From NCBI GenBank assembly GCA_012295275.1, contig CM022678.1, positions 3,585,829 through 3,615,828 of the forward strand: a stretch of 30,000 bases of DNA. Reading direction: 5' to 3'. The DNA comes from Chrysomallon squamiferum. Its lineage: Eukaryota; Mollusca; Gastropoda; Neomphalida; Peltospiridae. Under the pieces are notes generated by a model. It saw only the letters and a program-made list of their open reading frames with translations. It was not told the origin of the DNA and did not search any database. A program made the position numbers and the translations under genes. Position 1 is the stretch's first letter. Each line of letters opens with the position of its first letter. Of the stretch, positions 25,913-30,000 are shown in pieces.

Positions 25913-26957
25913 GATTTTTTCTTTTTGTTCACATACATTGTGTTTTTGTCAAAGTTTATCCCAAAAACATACCTGATTACAACAAATATAAAAAAATTTG
26001 AAACTGTGGCCATCTTTTACTTTGAGAGTTACTCCTAACAATTCATCTCCAAAGCTCCCCTGCTGGAGGGGCAGACCTTTTAAACATTTTATAAAATATA
26101 GATACTGGGGCCATAAGATTTATGACCATGTCTGTTTTGACCATTAAAGTCATATTCTCAAACACATGGGTTCAATGAATGTATAATTTTATATTTAATT
26201 TTTTCAGACCAAAACAATATATAAACCAATTTTGTTCCGTTTTGTTTGGTTATTATTATTTTTATTATAATGGGTTTTTTATGAATATCATAATCATTTT
26301 GGATTGCAATTTTTCTTTTTATATAGGATGATAATATTATAATATTTTCTTATATAATGTTAATAAAGTTCAGCATTTCTGGTCAGTGTTACACAGTAAA
26401 ATCAAATGTTTTGACTGGATTACCTCTGATATGAATAAAAACTGGTAACAGGTGAGGGAGCGGTGCCATAATTTGAAGAATGTAACTTTCAAGGTGAACT
26501 TATTTCATTTATTAAAAAATATATATGACCTGCCCAAGTGAAAAAAAAAAAAAAATAAAAATAAAAAATAATAATGAGAAACAAAGGCTTGAGTCTTATT
26601 CTGAATGCATCCCCCACCCACACACAGACAAACAGAAAGATGGATGTACAGTCACAACTATTTATTAACAACGAGGATTAAAATGAAAATACATGATATT
26701 AACTTTCAACAGTCTGCATGCATTTGAAGAAACAAAAACAATAACAAACTTAACAAGACCCTGTTGTTTCATACAGATATTTTGGTTGCCACAAACACCA
26801 TTTCATTTCATTGAAACAATACCCTACTCAATACTTGATATTAATTATTTCTTCTTATCCTTTTGGGTTGTTCTCATCACTTTTTTTTAAAAAATTTAAA
26901 AATAAAATGTATTGTCACACTCCTTTCAAGGACATCTTTCACCTGACATTTCTCTGT
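25913..26957. other. Convergent spacer between SNRNP40 and the TTC32-like gene
   Basis: About 1 kb with the remaining 3' ends of both genes. It contains homopolymers and short ORF-like stretches without family resemblance. No gene seen. Confidence 0.6.
26661..26666 (-). promoter_or_regulatory. Candidate poly(A) signal AATAAA of the TTC32-like gene
   Basis: On the minus strand AATAAA lies about 290 nt beyond the stop codon at 26958. Other hexamers occur nearby (about 26507), so the choice is uncertain. Confidence 0.3.
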
Positions 26958-28236
26958 TTAGCGTCTTTGATGTTTTTCCTCCCAGTCGAGCTCAGACTGA
27001 TGCAGACACTGCTGCGCTGACTCAAACTGGGGATCGATGGAGAGGGCTTGCTTCATGTCTTGTATAGCTGCAGCATAATGACCTGGAGGAGATAAATTTT
27101 AATCATCTGTAAAGTAGAATTAAATTTTTAATTATTATCCACACATACACAAACACACTCAATACAGAGGGAGAAACAGGGACATATATACCACCACCAA
27201 CAATGCAGATTTTTTTTTTTTTTTTTTTTTTAAATAAAACAATTAGAAATATGTGAATGTAAAATTGTAATACCTGGAACAATTTAATTTTTTTTTTTTT
27301 TAGTATTCAATCATTTTTAATGTGTGTGTTACATAATGAAGAAGAGACTGCAGTGCCCAGTTTTAATGGCTATTTCTGCTGTGTATTACAGCCAGTGAAT
27401 AGTTACCTAGTCTGTAATGAATTAATCCTCTGTTGTAAAACGTCTGTGACATCTGCTGATTAAACTTGAGTCCCTGAGTGTAGTCGTCCACTGCTTCATG
27501 GAAATTTACTCTCTTATACTGGATCAAACCTCGATTATTGTAAGCCAGAGCAAGTTTTTTCTGTCTGTAAATAATAACAGTAGTAGTGGTAGTAGCAATA
27601 GTAAAATATTACAAAAGCAGTAGTAATAGTAGTAAGAGTAAAATGATAATAGATGAAGAACCAGTGATGATGATGTTGATAATAACTGTCGTGTTTCCAC
27701 GTGCCAGTTTTAAAATGATGTCAGTGATACTGTCAGTGATACAGTCAGTGATTCACAAACAACCAGGTACTGAAATCTCTATCATAATATCAGAAATGCC
27801 AGTGGTAAACGTTTGTCCAAAAGCTCAACTTCGTCTTCAAATTATCAATCGATCACAATTTATTTTTGCAAAATAAGTATTAAAAATTAAACAAACCTTG
27901 AAAAGAAAAACTACTACCGAACCAGGATCATAACTAATAATATATATCAATATCAAATTTAAAAACGTTGTTGTATTCGTAATGAATAAACGAAAATTAC
28001 TGAGGCTATGTCTTAAGAATTACATGCGGATAATTTCGATTGATTGTGATCACTGTCAGTGTCACTGTCATAATGATAATGATTACTTACAATGCTGTTT
28101 TCTCATTAAGTTCATTCAAATTATTCAAGCAAACACTTGCATTTTCGATGAAGTTTGTGTACAAAACAAAAGCTTTGTCCAGGTTGTCTAACTTTTCATT
28201 TTTTTCGGCTTCTTGAAATAATTCGTCCGTTTTCAT
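26958..28236 (-). CDS. TTC32: TTC32-like tetratricopeptide repeat protein, complete, 3 exons
   Basis: Exons 28236-28091, 27564-27407 and 27082-26958 give 142 residues (human TTC32 151), phases 2 and 1 matching. The first helix pair is MKTDELFQEAEKNEKLDNLD then KAFVLYTNFIENAS. Two clear TPRs follow: LALAYNNRGLIQYKRVNFHE AVDDYTQGLKFN (residues 53-84) and TFYNRGLIHYRLGHYAAAIQ DMKQALSIDP (about 90-119), resembling human [20 protein letters not shown] and [20 protein letters not shown]. The tail EEKHQRR resembles human EKQRR. TPRs are protein-binding scaffolds; the function of TTC32 is not established. The gene is convergent with SNRNP40. Exon 2 starts at ACAG/ACAG; the frame fixes the first AG. 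Confidence 0.9.
27083..27406 (-). other. TTC32-like intron 2
   Basis: GT-AG intron with two long poly(T) tracts on the plus strand (about 27211-27231 and 27288-27301). Nothing else seen. Confidence 0.75.
27565..28090 (-). other. TTC32-like intron 1
   Basis: GTAAGT donor, TTTACAG acceptor. It holds AGT-type trinucleotide runs (about 27580-27635), short duplicated GTCAGTGAT words (about 27719-27752) and no second gene. Confidence 0.7.
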
Positions 28237-28272
28237 CGTCTTCTGCAAAACTCTGAATTTGTTTACGACAGG

Positions 28273-28318
28273 TTATCTTATTTTCGTAAGATAAAGAGCT
28301 ATCGACGAACGATAACTC
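28273..28318. promoter_or_regulatory. Two adjacent inverted repeats upstream of the TTC32-like ATG
   Basis: TTATCTTA/TAAGATAA (28273-28294) is a perfect 8-bp stem with a TTTTCG loop. GAGCTATCG/CGATAACTC (28296-28318) is a 9-bp stem with one mismatch and an ACGAA loop. They lie 37-82 nt before the start codon, in the 5' UTR or promoter. Confidence 0.6.
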
Positions 28319-28675
28319 TTGAACATTTAACGCTTGTTAACTTACGCCAAAAAGTATTTATTTTTATACGAGTATAAATTTTGTACAACAGATTTTATTG
28401 GTTATTCTGTATTGGTACTTTTTAAAGAAATACGATACAAACAACAAAAAAGAAAAACTGATTTTATTTCTTTGTTGAAAAATTAACTGTGAAATAAATA
28501 GTAACAATACTTTTTTTTTTTTTTAACGAAAATTACTGTGACTATAGGATGGGAAACTTTTAGTTATAACAAGCTGATGACTAGATTAAAAAATTAAATA
28601 TGAATTAAAACACAGTGTAAAGAGCTGTGCAAAAATATAAATATCACAGTTAAATTATTAACTATACAGTGATTA

Positions 28676-28678
<3 letters not shown>

Positions 28679-28742
<64 letters not shown>
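28679..28742. repeat. (GA)n microsatellite
   Basis: Uninterrupted GA run of about 32 units. It is the reverse complement of the (CT)n run at 29130-29207. Confidence 0.95.
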
Positions 28743-28744
<2 letters not shown>

Positions 28745-28799
28745 CTAAGATTTAAATGGAAATTACTTGAAAATAAAATTGATGACTAAAACGAACTGT

Positions 28800-28802
<3 letters not shown>

Positions 28803-28842
<40 letters not shown>
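28803..28842. repeat. (GT)n microsatellite
   Basis: Uninterrupted GT run of about 20 units, between the GA and CT arrays. Confidence 0.95.
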
Positions 28843-28848
<6 letters not shown>

Positions 28849-29126
28849 ACAATAGTAAACTTGAGAAGAAATGTGCGTCTCAAATGTCATTTTCCACTTA
28901 AAGTCACGTTATCCTTGTTTATGTCTCCATTAGTCGCATTGCTAATCTTTTCTTTTTATACGAGAATATGTGAGTGTGTGTTTAAAGATGATTAATGCTA
29001 AATAAGGTTAATTGTCTAGTTTCTTATTCCGAACAGATATTTCAAACTTAAATTACATTTATTGCTTAACAGTATAATAATAAATGAAATATCAGATGCA
29101 TATAAATAGGCCTTTTTATATTTTTA

Positions 29127-29129
<3 letters not shown>

Positions 29130-29207
<78 letters not shown>
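29130..29207. repeat. (CT)n microsatellite
   Basis: Uninterrupted CT run of about 39 units, one of the longest pure arrays in the window. Confidence 0.95.
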
Positions 29208-29209
<2 letters not shown>

Positions 29210-29523
29210 CAGTTTCATTTCTTCTGATGCTTCTTTTCAAAACCGATCGCACACTGCTCAGAATATATTTTAGCAGATAAAAAAAAAAAAAAAAAAAAAT
29301 AATAATAATAATAAAAAAATCCTTACGTCAAAGTGTACTTTGTAAAACTCAACCCTAAATGAACAAATTAGAATAAATAAAAAAACGAATTAGCCCAAAA
29401 AGAGCTGAAAAGAAGAAATGACCGAAAATAAGAAAGTAAAAAAAAAAAAAAAAAAAAAAACAAACATAAAATAACATAAACAAAAACAAAACAATAATAA
29501 TAATAACAAATATAATAATAATA

Positions 29524-29526
<3 letters not shown>

Positions 29527-29556
<30 letters not shown>
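29527..29556. repeat. Poly(A) tract
   Basis: A run of about 30 A. It is on the wrong strand to be the tail of a retrocopy of the minus-strand edge gene. Confidence 0.85.
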
Positions 29557-29558
<2 letters not shown>

Positions 29559-29608
29559 TCAAATTTTTGCTGCGGCGCGTATATTACGTCATCTCGCTGC
29601 TGCACAGT

Positions 29609-30000
29609 CTAATAGCTGACGAACCAGTTAACGCAGGTTCTCGTGGGAGTGTGCGAGATGTTGCAGTACATCCCCACCTTCCAGCGGGACACGTCGATCC
29701 AGCCGCGCGTGCTGACGAGGATGTACCACCAGTACGGGTTCTCTTTTATCTTGAACTCCTTTTCGCTGATCTGCTTCTTGCTCACGCTGCGGATGCTCTG
29801 AGCCACGACCTCGTCCGACGGTCCGAACTCGACGCTGTCCGTGCCCGTCGTGTACCAGCCCTGGTCGGAAATCAGCGCCAGCCCCAGCCGGACGGAGGCG
29901 CCGCACTGGATTGCCTCCCTTAGCGAAAGCTTCGTGCCCGAGGCCACCTCGCCCAGTTTGTCCGTGGCGAGAACGTTCACCCACTTGGCCGTGTCCACGA
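29609..30000 (-). CDS. Unidentified protein, C-terminal part of an intronless frame, cut by window edge
   Basis: The frame is open from the window edge to TAG at 29611-29609, about 130 residues with no intron. It is visibly GC-rich with G/C third positions, unlike the surrounding DNA. It begins VDTAKWVNVLATDKLGEVAS and ends VNWFVSY. Aromatic-rich landmarks are ISDQGWYTTGTDSVEFG, ENPYWWYILVSTRGWIDVSR and WKVGMYCNISHTPTRTCVNW. I see no signal peptide or membrane segment in this part, but the N-terminus is missing. I do not recognise the family and assign no function. The protein-like composition and the absence of stops over about 390 GC-rich bases support real coding, though GC-rich DNA also makes chance open frames likelier. 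Confidence 0.6.
   Translation of the reverse strand, partial: VDTAKWVNVLATDKLGEVASGTKLSLREAIQCGASVRLGLALISDQGWYTTGTDSVEFGPSDEVVAQSIRSVSKKQISEKEFKIKENPYWWYILVSTRGWIDVSRWKVGMYCNISHTPTRTCVNWFVSY

Larger units (their letters stand above)
28319..29608. other. Microsatellite-rich spacer, no gene seen
   Basis: Between the TTC32-like start and the edge gene. It contains GA, GT and CT dinucleotide arrays and several poly(A) tracts (29280-29299, about 29438-29460, about 29527-29556) with AAT runs. No supported reading frame. Confidence 0.7.

Noticed and set aside
29527-29608. Retrocopy signature (poly(A) tail) for the edge gene
   Set aside because: The A-run is on the plus strand, so it reads poly(T) downstream of the minus-strand stop, the wrong orientation for a tail.
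1-30000. Transposon protein genes (reverse transcriptase, transposase, integrase)
   Set aside because: No frame showed recognisable catalytic motifs of these families; repeats are simple or tandem only.

Overview
This is eukaryotic, animal nuclear DNA. It is very AT-rich, full of microsatellites and homopolymers, and its genes are broken into many short exons with GT-AG (and one AT-AC) introns. The proteins are typical of metazoans. The repeat style and protein divergence suggest an invertebrate, perhaps a mollusc or other lophotrochozoan, but the species is a guess. There is no bacterial-style operon, CRISPR array, tRNA or rRNA that I can support.

Layout, left to right. (1) Positions 1-938, plus strand: the last two coding exons of an unidentified gene with an acidic C-terminus. 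(2) Positions 939-4069: no gene seen; this must hold the convergent 3' UTRs. (3) Positions 4070-18781, minus strand: a complete ARS2/SRRT (Serrate) gene. I resolved it by eye into 20 coding exons totalling 2721 nt (906 residues), with consistent phases throughout. (4) Positions 18782-20525: a head-to-head intergenic/promoter region. (5) Positions 20526-25763, plus strand: a complete SNRNP40 (U5 snRNP 40 kDa WD40 protein) gene, 9 exons, 353 residues. (6) Positions 26958-28236, minus strand: a complete TTC32-like TPR gene, 3 exons, 142 residues, convergent with SNRNP40. (7) Positions 28237-29608: microsatellite-rich spacer. (8) Positions 29609-30000, minus strand: the 3' part of an unidentified intronless, GC-rich reading frame that runs off the window.

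ARS2 (cap-binding-complex partner, nuclear RNA fate) and SNRNP40 (U5 snRNP, used by both spliceosomes) are divergently arranged and both act in nuclear RNA processing. The most striking element is intron 16 of ARS2 (7384-8072). It has an exact U12-type donor (ATATCCTT), a CCTTAAC branch point about 11 nt from the end, and AC as the terminal dinucleotide. Splicing it that way gives DPEAEVEKF, the family sequence at that point. It is therefore a minor-spliceosome AT-AC intron, now largely filled by a (ACT)n array.

A second theme is tandem duplication that copies splice signals inside ARS2: a 96-bp partial duplication of exon 16, a donor-bearing array in intron 1, and a donor/branch-point array against exon 11. 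All boundaries were read by hand and need transcript confirmation. I found no wholly new biological system.
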